Assembly (NCBI GenBank): GCA_001311805.1
Contig: BBCA01000049.1
Span: 1-22,242, forward strand
DNA length: 22,242 bases
From: Lentibacillus juripiscarius JCM 12147
GTDB lineage: Bacteria; Bacillota; Bacilli; Bacillales_D; Amphibacillaceae
Direction: 5' to 3'
Shown here: positions 1-8,251 of the stretch, in pieces
How positions within the stretch are numbered: position 1 is the stretch's first letter
Layout of the letters: each line of letters begins with the position of its first letter
Translations under genes and position numbers: made by a program
The notes under the pieces: generated by a model
Seen by the model: the letters and a program-made list of their open reading frames with translations, nothing else
Database searches by the model: none
Told to the model about the DNA's origin: nothing

Positions 1-152
1 AAAACTGCCATCCCGAGGTAGACCCCAACACTGAATAGGATAAGCAATGAACTTGTCCGCCAAAGTCCCTTGATTACTTCTGCTTTTTTCACACGCAGCA
101 GACTGTCAGCAACCGGAAAGAAAAATCTAATTATGTTTACCTTATATGTCAT
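1..152 (-). CDS. N-terminus of a membrane protein, cut by the window edge
   Basis: An open frame of 50 codons runs from an ATG at 152 off the low-coordinate edge without a stop. A good ribosome binding site (GGGGAAGGG, about 6 nt before the ATG) supports a real start. The protein begins MTYKVNIIRFFFPVADSLLR; a basic stretch (RVKKAEVIKGLWRT) follows, then a hydrophobic run (SLLILFSVGVYLGMAV) at about residues 35-50 that looks like a first transmembrane helix. This topology recalls Yip1-like or small permease proteins of Bacilli, but the fragment is too short to assign. It lies downstream of the acetyltransferase gene on the same strand, separated by 375 nt of non-coding sequence. Confidence 0.6.
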   Translation of the reverse strand, partial: MTYKVNIIRFFFPVADSLLRVKKAEVIKGLWRTSSLLILFSVGVYLGMAV

Positions 153-527
153 CGTTTACCCTTCCCCTACTATAACCTTCATGATCATTATGTTTTCTAT
201 CTCCTTTGAGACTCCCACGGCTAAAGCCGCAAGCTATACTTCTTGGTATGACGGGTGGGATTCTTTAGTGATTAAACGTCCGCAATCCATTTCTCTTTTG
301 GACAATCCTCAGGGCGAGGGCATCTCATTGCCCCTCCTAAGAATTTCTTCTTATCTCCCAAATCCTTGCAAGTAGAACGAGACTTTCGTTTTACATATTT
401 GTTCCGTCTACCATTTCCGAAGAAACGTGTTACTCCTTCGCTCGGAGCGGAAATCACTGCTTACCTCTACGTCACTGTTTATAGAAATTGTTAAGTAGGG
501 TTTCATCCTAAATTACAATCTCTTAAA
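153..527 (-). other. Gene-free stretch with a possible IS200/IS605 (TnpB-type) right-end remnant
   Basis: No convincing gene. Read on the minus strand, 270-205 has the look of an IS200/IS605 right end: GAATCCCAC, a subterminal hairpin with CGGCTTTAGCCG, then GTGGGAGTCTCAA. The outer stem pairs 214-218 with 255-259. Just upstream on the same strand (about 350-300) are short hairpins: an AAGAAATTCTT palindrome at 339-349, GGGCA/TGCCC at 318-333 and CCTC/GAGG at 307-319. In TnpB elements the omega/reRNA scaffold overlaps this 3' end, so this could be a relic of one. No TnpB zinc-finger or RuvC residues are seen. A 61-codon frame at 272-457 shows no family signature and I do not call it. Confidence 0.35.
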
Positions 528-1691
528 TTAAAAGAAATCTAGAAAAAAAGGCTGTCGCCTCGGTATCATCGCATCAAGCTGGGCAACTGCTTCTCGGTCT
601 CCTTGAATAAGACCAGCCCCGTGAAGCTCAGCCGGCCGTTTATAGCCGAGCAGCATAGCAGCCAAATGACCGGTGTTGCACTGAATACCTAGCTGCTTGC
701 TGTCAGACATTGACAAATGGGTCACATTTGTTCCTGTCTCTGATTGCCTTACATGATAGGCCCCGCTGTTTTCCGGCAGAAATGAATCATTGATATGTAA
801 TACAACAGACGTGCCAGCATTGCGGAAAGGAAATTGACGTAGAAAAGTATGTACATCAACAATCCGAGCCATAAAATAAGGTTTCAACTTTTGCTCAAAC
901 CGTGGCTCGTCCAGCATTAGTGGCAAATTATCGTGTTCAGGGACGCTCATTACCACCGTTTCCGCCATAGAGTCGTGATTGGCAATAAACTGGAGAAGCA
1001 ATTGCTGCGCATTCAATGAATTAGGCACGATTTCCTGGATACGCACCAGCTCATTCTCGACTTTATAAAGCATATAGCCTTCAGCAGTTCCGTCTGCACC
1101 GTAAGCAACCGCCTTATGCCAATTGTCTTTCAGAACACGCTGCTGCCACCACTTCGCATCTCGGTCTAGCATCCCATTGAACCGCTTGGCATACTCGGTA
1201 TAGACAGCTTGTAATGTGCCCAGTTCCTCCCCCATACGGCGAACATATCCGCTTGTATGCCATTCCCGCTTCAATCGTGTGATAGGCATGCGGTATTCCT
1301 TTTTCGAGAAGACATGCTGCCATCCGTACTTTCGGTAAAAGGCAAACGAAAATGGATGAAGAAAAGATAGAGTTTGCCCATTTTGGCGCATATAGCGGAG
1401 TGCATGTTTCAGAAGCTGTTTCACAGCCCCCTGCCGGCGATGCTCCGGCCATGTCGCGACTGAGCTAACACCGCCTATCGCAAAGCGTTCCCCATTAATA
1501 TAGCAATATAGAGGAATAAGATGCAGTTTCGCGGCAAGTTCGCCCTCCTGCATCCAACCCCAGATAATGTGACGCCAGGCCTCTTCCTTCTTCTTTTCAA
1601 ATGCTTCATCGGAGAGCGTATATTGAAATGCAAATTGTGACAACGAAAAAATAGCTTCTGCGTCTGTTTCTGCAGCTAATCGCTTAATCAA
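528..1691 (-). CDS. Eis-family GNAT N-acetyltransferase
   Basis: Predicted cytosolic acetyl-CoA-dependent N-acetyltransferase of the Eis type, 387 residues, the usual length. The GNAT acetyl-CoA loop is visible as VATWPEHRRQGAVKQLL (about residues 77-93 of this start), followed by the FAFYRKYGW segment where Eis proteins carry the conserved tyrosine. A second GNAT-like part and a sterol-carrier-like C-terminal domain follow. The chain ends in FFLDFF, fitting the family's use of the terminal carboxylate in catalysis. I chose TTG at 1691 because a strong site, GGGAGGG (1701-1707), sits 9 nt upstream and would lie inside the reading frame if GTG 1712 or ATG 1709 were used. The substrate is unknown; Eis relatives acetylate aminoglycosides or polyamines. 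It lies alone after the rpsI terminator, not part of the ribosomal operon. Confidence 0.85.
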   Translation of the reverse strand: MIKRLAAETDAEAIFSLSQFAFQYTLSDEAFEKKKEEAWRHIIWGWMQEGELAAKLHLIPLYCYINGERFAIGGVSSVATWPEHRRQGAVKQLLKHALRYMRQNGQTLSFLHPFSFAFYRKYGWQHVFSKKEYRMPITRLKREWHTSGYVRRMGEELGTLQAVYTEYAKRFNGMLDRDAKWWQQRVLKDNWHKAVAYGADGTAEGYMLYKVENELVRIQEIVPNSLNAQQLLLQFIANHDSMAETVVMSVPEHDNLPLMLDEPRFEQKLKPYFMARIVDVHTFLRQFPFRNAGTSVVLHINDSFLPENSGAYHVRQSETGTNVTHLSMSDSKQLGIQCNTGHLAAMLLGYKRPAELHGAGLIQGDREAVAQLDAMIPRRQPFFLDFF

Positions 1692-1802
1692 AGAACAAAT
1701 CCCTCCCATCACAAAAATCAGCTATCCCTATGATACAAGTAAATGTACCAAAATGAAACAGTTTTCAGATAGACTCCATTACAACAAAATCTTATAACAC
1801 AC

Positions 1803-1840
1803 AAAAAACTCTCTTTTCCTTAAAGAAAAAGAGAGTTTTT
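1803..1840 (-). terminator. Rho-independent terminator after rpsI
   Basis: Inverted repeat AAAAACTCTCTTTT / AAAAGAGAGTTTTTT around a short TCTTTAAGG loop, with a T-run on the minus-strand RNA, 17 nt after the rpsI stop. The A-run on the other flank means it could also work in the opposite direction. It ends the rplM-rpsI unit and separates it from the acetyltransferase gene. Confidence 0.85.
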
Positions 1841-1856
1841 CTTCCATAAAGCAATA

Positions 1857-2249
1857 TTAACGCTTGGAGAATTGTGGTGAACGGCGAGCGCCTTTAAGAC
1901 CGTACTTCTTACGTTCTGTCGCACGCGCGTCACGAGTCAGATAACCTTCACGCTTCAGTGTTGCGCGGTACTCTGGATCAGCTTCTAGGAGTGCCCGGGC
2001 AACACCGTGGCGAATAGCTCCGGCTTGTCCGGTGAAACCTCCGCCATCAACATTCACAAGAACATCATACGTTCCTTCTGTTTCTGTTGCTGCTAAAGGC
2101 TGTTTCAAAATAATGCGTTGTGTTTCGTATGGGAAATAATCCTCAGCGTCACGTTTGTTAATGATGACACGGCCAGTTCCTGGAACCAGACGTACACGAG
2201 CAGTTGATTTCTTACGACGGCCAGTGCCATAGTATTGTACTTGTGCCAA
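1857..2249 (-). CDS. rpsI: 30S ribosomal protein S9
   Basis: S9 of the small subunit head, 130 residues, the normal bacterial length and intact. The N-terminal [16 protein letters not shown] and the C-terminal tail ending in RRSPQFSKR, whose last basic residues reach toward the P-site tRNA, are diagnostic. The start is TTG (2247-2249), supported by AGGAGG a few bases upstream and by the [12 protein letters not shown] alignment; no ATG is available in the right place. It follows rplM after 19 nt, the conserved pairing, and is followed by a strong terminator. Confidence 0.97.
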   Translation of the reverse strand: MAQVQYYGTGRRKKSTARVRLVPGTGRVIINKRDAEDYFPYETQRIILKQPLAATETEGTYDVLVNVDGGGFTGQAGAIRHGVARALLEADPEYRATLKREGYLTRDARATERKKYGLKGARRSPQFSKR

Positions 2250-2268
2250 TTGGTTAACCTCCTTTTAA

Positions 2269-2704
2269 TTATCCGTGAAGTTCGTAAGCTTCCGGTTGTT
2301 GTGCTTGATGTTTATGCTCAGCGCCTCTATATACGTGCAATTTTTTACCCATTCTGCGTCCCAGTGATCCTTTTGGAAGCATGCCTTTAATCGTCGTTTC
2401 CAGCATCTTCTCAGGATAGCTTGAGCGCATGACATTAGCGGAACGTGCTTTCAGTCCGCCTGGATGGTTGGAATGACGGTAATACATTTTATCCGTCAGT
2501 TTTTCCAGTCAATTCGATTTTTTCAGCGTTAATAATGATGACATGGTCACCGGTGTCAGCGTGTGGTGTGTATGTTGGCTTATGCTTCCCGCGCAGGATT
2601 GCAGCAACTTCACTTGCTAAACGGCCAAGACGTTTGCCTTCAGCATCCACAACAAGCCATTTGCGTTCAATGTTATTTTCATTTGCCATGAAAGTTGTGC
2701 GCAT
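2269..2704 (-). CDS. rplM: 50S ribosomal protein L13 (one apparent frameshift)
   Basis: L13, an early-assembly protein of the large subunit, normally about 145 residues. The first part ([16 protein letters not shown] to EKIELTG) and second part ([11 protein letters not shown] to YELHG) lie in different frames. They join at an A5 run near 2487-2492, where homologues read LTGKKLTDK; two lost A residues (or one extra) would explain the break. I chose ATG 2704 (MRTTF) over the upstream in-frame ATG at 2719 because GGAGGG lies just before it. The gene has its own promoter and an L13-leader-like hairpin upstream. The shift is most likely a sequence error, since L13 is needed for growth. Confidence 0.93.
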
Positions 2705-2762
2705 GGTCGTTCCCTCCATTTTTAATCTTATTCATTTCAACGTTTATCTTTTATATTTTCAT

Positions 2763-2789
2763 CATAATTAGTTTCCGGGGCTAATCATG
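2763..2789 (-). promoter_or_regulatory. L13-leader-like hairpin in the rplM 5' UTR
   Basis: On the minus strand CATGATTAG pairs with CTAATTATG (9 bp, one G-U) around a CCCCGGAAA loop. It lies between the rplM promoter and the start codon. An RNA leader upstream of rplM (L13 leader) is known in Bacillales and is thought to mediate autoregulation by L13. Position and form fit, but I could not compare with the covariance model. Confidence 0.55.
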
Positions 2790-2813
2790 GTTCAAAATAA
2801 AATGCCACAAATC

Positions 2814-2842
2814 ATCATATACCAGAAACGTGTGAATGTCAA
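2814..2842 (-). promoter_or_regulatory. Sigma-A-type promoter for rplM-rpsI
   Basis: A perfect -35 TTGACA (2837-2842) and a -10 TATGAT (2814-2819) are separated by exactly 17 nt. The start would fall near 2807, giving a leader of about 100 nt before rplM. The rest of the truA-rplM gap (2843-3019) is AT-rich with no gene or clear terminator, so readthrough from truA may add to expression. Confidence 0.8.
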
Positions 2843-3019
2843 GGTTTCAACAGTTTTTGAGTAGAGTTGATACGCATCCCAGCACACCCTTTAACATCAG
2901 AATTTTCTCAAATCATAACATATATTTTTACTTTTGTGCTATTTTTGTTCTGGGGGTATACGGACTTTCATTTATATAATTGTCCAAACCCATATGTTAT
3001 TACCTGGGAAATAGTTTGT

Positions 3020-3783
3020 TTAGCTGTTTCTGAACATGTCTTTTTCATACTGCACATTCCATAAATACAATGCCTGCGGTGGCAGCGTATCGCCTGCCAG
3101 CTGCCGGTCCTTCTTGTCAAACAAGTACCCTATATCGCCCGGTCCCATTTTGCTGCGGCCGACTTCTAGGATTGTGCCGGCTATGATCCGGACCATATTA
3201 TATAGAAATCCGTTTCCCCGCAAAATAAGTTCTATCTGACTTCCATCCTGGTGACAGGAAACTTCATATACGTCCGAACCTTGCTTCCCCTGATGGCAGC
3301 TTTGGCAGAAGAGAACGTCGTGAAGTCGTGCGTCCCCTTCAATTGCTCACCGGCCTGCTTCATGGCGCCGACATCCAGCGCAAAGGGAAACTGGTATACA
3401 TAGTTTTGTTTAAAAACATCTTTCTCCCGCTCATTCCATATAAAATAGCGGTATTCCTTTTCCACCACATCAAAACGAGCGTGGAATGCGTCCGGAACCT
3501 CTACCACGTCATTTACATGTATATCAGGAGGCATCAATGAATTCATTGCTCGTTTCCATTCGGCTGTTGTCAGGTTATACGGGGATTCAAAGTGCGCCAT
3601 CTGCGCCTTGGCATGTACCCCTTTATCGGTACGGCCCGAGCCATGTATCTCGACATGTGTACCCTTATGAATTTTGGCCAGGGCCTTCTCCAGCTCGCCC
3701 TGAACAGTACGGACCCGGGGCTGAATCTGATAGCCTGAAAAGCGCGTTCCATCATAGCTGATTTTGCAAAGGATTTTTGTCAT
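3020..3783 (-). CDS. truA: tRNA pseudouridine(38-40) synthase TruA (one apparent frameshift)
   Basis: TruA converts uridines 38-40 of the tRNA anticodon stem-loop to pseudouridine. Residues 1-60 show the catalytic block GSGRTDKGVHAKAQ with the nucleophilic Asp at position 53. The C-terminal part holds RGNGFLYNMVRIIAGTILEVG. The two parts are in different frames: around 3270 the frame leaves VRT and, after restoring one base (ACG-ATA-TAT in place of ACG-TAT-ATG), continues as IYEVSCHQDGSQIELILRG. The repaired protein is about 254 residues, normal for the family. The RBS is weak and distant (AAGGGG, about 12 nt). It follows ecfT as in Bacillus, but a MITE-like element lies between them. Confidence 0.93.
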
Positions 3784-3837
3784 GTCTGTCCAGCCCCTTT
3801 TCCTAGTAACGTCAGAAAGTATAAATTTTGGAAGACC

Positions 3838-4088
3838 TTATAAAGGTTGTTCAAAAAGTCCGGTAAAAAAGACACATCGAATTTCTTCGTTGGCTTGTTT
3901 CTCCGCTCCTTGGAAAAGAAAAGCCCTTTTCCTGCGTGCGATGCAGGTTCAGGGAAGCTTTCCTTGTGCTCAGGCTACGCCGCTTCGAAATTTCGACGCA
4001 CAGGACGTGCTAGTGCAGGCGTTGCGACAGGACGTCGCGAACTTAGCCTGCCGGTCCTTTTTATCCTCCTTTTTGAACACGCACTTAT
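3838..4088. repeat. MITE-like intergenic element with TGTTCAAAAAG terminal inverted repeats
   Basis: The gene-free stretch 3784-4137 contains a roughly 250-bp element. Its ends are TGTTCAAAAAG (about 3848-3858) and CTTTTTGAACA (about 4069-4079), each flanked outward by TATAA-type sequence (3839-3843 and 4086-4090) that could reflect a TA target duplication. The interior has short GC-rich palindromes, for example GCGACAGGACGTCGC near 4024-4038. It encodes no plausible protein; the frames across it look like chance. The structure fits a non-autonomous miniature element or dispersed repeat of Bacillaceae. It separates the ecfT terminator from truA. Confidence 0.55.
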
Positions 4089-4089
4089 A

Positions 4090-4139
4090 AGAAAAACTCC
4101 GGCACTCGCTATAAGGCGAGGCGAATGCCGAGTTTTTCT
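4090..4139. terminator. Strong hairpin terminator at the end of ecfT
   Basis: Near-perfect inverted repeat AGAAAAACTC-GGCA-TCGC / GCGA-TGCC-GAGTTTTTCT with flanking A- and T-runs, so it could act in both directions. Its base overlaps the ecfT stop codon (4138-4140). It would end the ecfA1-ecfA2-ecfT transcript and insulate the MITE-like element and truA. Confidence 0.8.
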
Positions 4140-4937
4140 AATAATTTCTCGTTGTAAATAACACGACAACAACAGCAATGAACAGAGCAAAAATGAAAAA
4201 ATCCCGTTTTTCCAGTTTTAACTCCCGGAGCTTGGAACGCCCTTCTCCCCCCTGGTAACCACGGGCCTCCATCGCCATGGCCAGTTCCTCAGCACGCTTG
4301 AATGCACTGACAAACAGCGGGACGAGCAGTGGAACTACCGCTTTGATCCGTTCCTTAAGCGGGCCAGTGCGAAAGTCAACACCGCGTGACGCCTGTGCTT
4401 TTGATATTTTTCCGTCTCCTGCATCAGGGTCGGGATAAACCTTAGTGAAATGGACATCATCAGAGCCAGCTCATGGACAGGGAACCTCACTTTTTTCAGC
4501 GGGTGCAGCATGTCCTCAATCGCATCAGTGATTTCAATCGGTGTTGTTGTTAGAGTCAGTAAGGATGTTACCAGAATAAGTAGAAAAAACCTTATTGATA
4601 TAGCAAAACCTTGAATAAGTGCGCCTGAATAAATCTTAAAACCGATGATGTTTACAAGAACTGTCCCTTCATTCGTGACGACAAGGTGCAGTATAAATGT
4701 AAATACAATTAAAAACCATACCGGTGTCAAACCTTTTAGAATATAGCGGATTGGGATACGTGTCGTAAGCATGCTTGCCAGCGCAAAGAATATCAATACG
4801 CTATAGCTTACAACCGAATTTGCCAGAAACACAATGAAAACAAAAAAGAAAATGACTGTAATTTTTGTACGCGGATCGAGCCGATGAACAAGGGATTCAC
4901 CGGGAACATACTGACCGATGATAAGCCCATTATTCAT
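4138..4937 (-). CDS. ecfT: ECF transporter transmembrane component EcfT (one apparent frameshift)
   Basis: EcfT is the membrane coupler of energy-coupling-factor importers; it links substrate-binding S proteins to the EcfA1-EcfA2 ATPases. Four to five hydrophobic helices are visible in residues 25-150 (for example ITVIFFFVFIVFLANSVVSY). The cytoplasmic coupling motifs are SRG (in QASRGVDF) and ARG (in MEARGYQGG). The frame breaks at an A5 run near 4407-4411; restoring one A gives EKISKAQASRGVDF and runs to a stop at 4138, about 266 residues with a last helix (FFIFALFIAVVVVLF). The start overlaps the ecfA2 end by 8 nt, with GGGGGA 5 nt upstream. The S component is not in the window. Confidence 0.93.
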
Positions 4938-5800
4938 GCTGCTCCCCCTCTCTCAATCTATCCCGGATCTCACCGGCGATATCAGCGGTTGACTGACGCG
5001 TAAATGGTATTCGTTTACCGAACTTCTTCTCAAAGGCATCCAAAAACTGCACCATCTCCGGTACATCAAGTTGGACGCTGTGCAATGCTTCTTTCTGTGT
5101 GAGCACATCCTCTGGTTTGCCTTCCATATATTTGTGCCGTTATTTAATATGATTACCTGATCAGCATATTGGACGGCATCTTCCATACTGTGTGTCACCA
5201 GTATCGTCGTTAGCCCCTGCCGTTTATGCAGGTCATAAAACATATCCATCATTTCGTGCTGGCCACGCGGATCAAGACCTGCTGTCGGCTCATCCAGTAC
5301 AAGCACTTCCGGCTGGACTGCCAGCACACCGGCAATAGCGACACGCCGCATTTGTCCACCGCTCAAATCAAACGGTGAGCGCTCCAGGAGCTCCTCGTTC
5401 AAACCAACATCAGCCGTAATCCTGCTGATTCTCCCGTCTATTTCCTCACTTGCCACACCGAAATTTTCCGGGCCGAATGCAATATCTTTTTGACCGTCTC
5501 CTCAAACAGCTGGTGCTCCGGATATTGGAAAACAACCCCGACGCGGCTGCGCAGTTCCTTCATGTCATCCGGCTTTTCGCTGCTGGTGAGGCGATAATCC
5601 CCAATGTTCACTTCCCCGTCACTTGGGCGTATAAGACCGTTCAGGTGCTGAATCAGCGTTGACTTGCCTGAACCTGTATGACCGATTACCGCTGTGAATG
5701 AACCCGATGGAATGTGAAACGACAAATCGTCAATCGCCTTACGTGCAAAAGGGGAATTTGCTTGATAAATATAGCTTACATGGTTAAATGTGATGTCCAT
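4930..5800 (-). CDS. ecfA2: ECF transporter ATPase EcfA2 (two apparent frameshifts)
   Basis: Second ATPase of the ECF importer. Visible motifs are Walker [10 protein letters not shown] (residues 40-48), the Q-loop QYPEHQ, signature LSGGQMRR, Walker [13 protein letters not shown] and the switch-histidine segment VTHSMED. Two breaks occur: near 5486 one G is missing (homologous reading [18 protein letters not shown]), and near 5133-5137 one base is missing between NNGT and YMEGKPEDV. Repaired, the protein is about 290 residues, as expected. A GGAGG site precedes ATG 5800. It overlaps the repaired ecfA1 end by 25 nt and the ecfT start by 8 nt, so the three are probably translationally coupled. 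Confidence 0.93.
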
Positions 5801-6613
5801 AGTTCCTCCAGCAATTCATCCTGATTTAAGGCTTCGTTTGCAATCGGCACACCTTTTTTCTTAGCTCTTCAGACAGAATCGCAACAAATGGAACATCCAG
5901 ACCAATGCTCTGCAATTCCTCTTTTTTCGCAAAGATCCCCCTAGGTGTTGCCTCATCCCAATTTTGCCTTCGTTCATAACGATGACACGTTCTGCCTGTA
6001 CAACTTCCTGCAAATCATGGGTAATGGTAATTAGTGACAGGTGGCGTTGTTCTTGTACGGCTGTCACTGTATTCATAATTTCTTTCCGGCCCTTTGGATC
6101 CAACATGGCCGTCGCTTCGTCCAAAATAAGGACACTTGGGAAAATGGCCAAAACACTCGCTATGGCCACTCGCTGCTTCTGCCCCCCGGACAATTTATGC
6201 GGCTCCGTCATCAGGTATTGCTGCATGCCAACAGCCTTCAGCGTATCCTCAATTCGCTTGACCATCTCATCGCGTGGAACACCGCGGTTCTCCATCCCAA
6301 AAGCGACATCATCCTGAACGGTTGTCCCGACAAATTGGTTGTCCGGATTCTGAAAAACCATGCCGACATCTTTCCGGACATCCCAAACCGTCTCCTCGTT
6401 TACGCGCTGCCCGTTAATAATAATTTCCCCTTCTTGCGGAAACAGAAGACCATTCATTAGTTTTGCGATGGTCGACTTGCCCGAGCCATTATGTCCGATG
6501 ATGGCAACTGCCTCATTCTCATGGATCGAAAACGAACAGTCTTTTAACACCCAAGGCTCCTCAGCTCCGTATCTGAACGATACATTTCTAAACTCAACTA
6601 TACTATTTCGCAT
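5776..6613 (-). CDS. ecfA1: ECF transporter ATPase EcfA1 (two apparent frameshifts)
   Basis: First ATPase of the ECF importer. Motifs: Walker [10 protein letters not shown] (40-48), Q-loop QNPDNQ (88-93), signature LSGGQKQR (141-148), Walker [13 protein letters not shown] (161-172) and switch His in ITHD (199). The frame breaks near 5960, where one T is missing (AAA-ATT-TGG gives [12 protein letters not shown]), and again in an A6 run near 5854-5859 (one A missing). Repair carries the protein to a TAA at 5776, about 279 residues, the usual size. Start ATG 6613 follows a GGGGTGG site. The unit follows rplQ, as in other Bacillaceae, after a 117-nt gap that holds a terminator and a REP-like palindrome. 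Confidence 0.93.
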
Positions 6614-6637
6614 ATTTCTTCCACCCCTTCCCCCGAG

Positions 6638-6658
6638 TGGGACAAGGAACCTGTCCCC
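6638..6658. repeat. REP-like GGGACA palindrome
   Basis: The palindrome GGGACA-AGGAACC-TGTCCC (6639-6657) lies between rplQ and ecfA1, with a further GTCCC next to it. Similar GGGACAGG...TGTCCC palindromes are dispersed in many Firmicutes and are sometimes associated with IS200-like (RAYT) transposases. Membership of that family is inference. It may also form a hairpin in the ecfA1 5' UTR. Confidence 0.4.
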
Positions 6659-6668
6659 ATGTCCCTAC

Positions 6669-6717
6669 AAAAAAGGGCTTGGATTCACCTCTTGGAAGAG
6701 ATTCTGTCCTGCCCTTA
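6669..6717 (-). terminator. Probable terminator after rplQ
   Basis: On the minus strand AAGGGC pairs with GCCCTT, with an inner CTCTT-CC-AAGAG stem and GGA/TCC pairs between, followed by a run of six T. It begins 13 nt after the rplQ stop and would end, or attenuate, the ribosomal transcript before the ECF genes. Confidence 0.6.
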
Positions 6718-6730
6718 GCGTACAGTTTCA

Positions 6731-7084
6731 TTAAACTAGTTCGATGATTGCCATTTTTGCTCCATCACCTTGACGAGGACCTAGCTTAAGAACACGTGTA
6801 TAGCCACCCTGTCTGTCTTCATAGCGTGCGGCAACATCGTTGAAAAGTTTTTGGATGACTTTTTCATCCTCACTCGCTTCCTGGTCATATAGAAAAGCTG
6901 CTGCTTGACGACGCGCATGAAGATCACCGCGCTTACCGAGTGTAATCATTTTTTCAACCGTTGATTTCAGGTCTTTTGCTCGTGCTTCGGTTGTTTCGAT
7001 TCGTTCATGTATGATCAAATCAGACGCCAGATTGCGAATCATTGCCATCCGATGATCTGTTGTACGACCTAACTTTCTGGCCAT
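6731..7084 (-). CDS. rplQ: 50S ribosomal protein L17
   Basis: L17, located near the polypeptide exit of the large subunit, 117 residues and intact (about 120 in Bacillus). Diagnostic segments are [53 protein letters not shown] and the C-terminal [25 protein letters not shown]. The RBS AAGGAGGG lies at the right distance before ATG 7084. It is the last ribosomal gene of the alpha operon, separated from rpoA by 190 nt that include a dispersed repeat. Confidence 0.97.
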   Translation of the reverse strand: MARKLGRTTDHRMAMIRNLASDLIIHERIETTEARAKDLKSTVEKMITLGKRGDLHARRQAAAFLYDQEASEDEKVIQKLFNDVAARYEDRQGGYTRVLKLGPRQGDGAKMAIIELV

Positions 7085-7141
7085 GGTATCCCTCCTTCTT
7101 CCTGTTGCTATTGACGATTATACTCTCTGTGAGCAAATCTA

Positions 7142-7270
7142 AAGCCACGTCCAGCTCCAGCGGCAAGTAATGAAGTTCGGCTAAACCCGCCGCGATGCGC
7201 GGCAACACCGACCCACCTGCGACGCGCAGGCGCAGTCCGTACGTCGCTAACCGTGCGCTTCCGCTTTTGA
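7142..7270. repeat. GC-rich dispersed repeat between rpoA and rplQ
   Basis: About 130 bp, much richer in G+C than its surroundings, with internal palindromes (CCGCGATGCGCGG near 7190-7202; GCGACGCGCAGGCGC near 7218-7232). One end reads CCAGCTCCAGCGGCAAG, the other GTGCGCTTCCGCTTTTGAT, and AGCGG(A)AG-type termini are partly inverted. I recognise this wording as a dispersed intergenic repeat of Bacillaceae, from memory and without a search. It encodes no plausible protein and lies within the alpha operon transcript. Confidence 0.6.
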
Positions 7271-7274
7271 TATA

Positions 7275-8218
7275 TCAGTCGTCATCACGCAAGCCGAGGC
7301 CCAGATCATTCAATTTCACTTTCACTTCTTCCAGTGATTTGCGGCCCAGGTTACGGACTTTCATCATGTCTTCTTCCGATTTGTTCGCAAGTTCCTGAAC
7401 CGTATTGATTCCGGCACGTTTCAGGCAGTTATAGGATCTTACGGATAGATCAAGTTCTTCTATTGTCATTTCCATGACTTTTTCTTTTTGATCTTCTTCT
7501 TTCTCCACCATAATTTCTGCCTTTTGTGCTTCATCTGTCAGCCCAATAAAGATATTGAGATGTTCATTGAAAACCTTCGCACCCAAAGAGACGGCTTCTT
7601 CAGGGCGGATGCTTCCATCTGTCCATACATCCAATGTCAGTTTATCATAGTTTGTTATTTGCCTACACGGGTGTTCTCAACTTGATAGGTTACGCGTGAT
7701 ACCGGTGTAAATATAGAATCTATTGGAATGACACCAATTGGCTGTTCATCATATTTGTTTGCCTCCGCCGGACGATAACCGCGGCCGCGCTCCGCTGTGA
7801 TTTTCATATGCAGCGTTTCATTGCCGTTGATCGTTGCAATATGCAAATCGGGATTCAACACTTCTACATCACTGTCGTAGGTTAAATCTGCAGCCGTAAC
7901 TTTTCCTTCACCCTGCACATCAATCTCCAATGTTTTCACTTCATCAGAGTATATTTTTAGTGCGAGCTTTTTCAGGTTCAAAATAATGGTTGTCACATCT
8001 TCCACAATACCATTGATAGTGGAGAACTCATGCTGTGCCCCATCAATCTGAACCGATGTAACAGCAGCACCCGGAAGTGAGGATAGCAGGATACGACGCA
8101 AGGAGTTTCCTAGAGTAGTACCATACCCACGTTCAAGCGGTTCGACGACGAACTTCCCAAATGTAGCATCATCGGTGATCTCTACCGTTTCTATACCCGG
8201 TTTTTCAATTTCGATCAT
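7275..8218 (-). CDS. rpoA: DNA-directed RNA polymerase subunit alpha (one apparent frameshift)
   Basis: Alpha subunit, which dimerises to seed RNA polymerase assembly and contacts promoter UP elements and activators. The N-terminal domain ([43 protein letters not shown]) and the C-terminal helix-hairpin-helix domain ([41 protein letters not shown]) are both clear. The frame breaks near 7661: one C is missing so that GVGQ becomes VGK-stop. Restoring it gives [20 protein letters not shown] and a 314-residue protein, exactly the Bacillus length. The RBS AAAGGAGGG precedes ATG 8218. An intact alpha is essential, so the break is almost certainly artefactual. Confidence 0.96.
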
Positions 8219-8251
8219 TCTGCAAAACCCTCCTTTAAACGTCGAAAACCC

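Noticed and set aside
272..457. Minus-strand 61-codon frame with a basic, Cys-containing sequence
   Set aside because: It coincides with a hairpin-rich stretch before a possible IS605 end, has no recognisable motif and no convincing RBS.
2867..3064. Plus-strand 65-codon hydrophobic frame between rplM and truA
   Set aside because: AT-rich intergenic sequence overlapping the truA end; no RBS and no recognisable motif.
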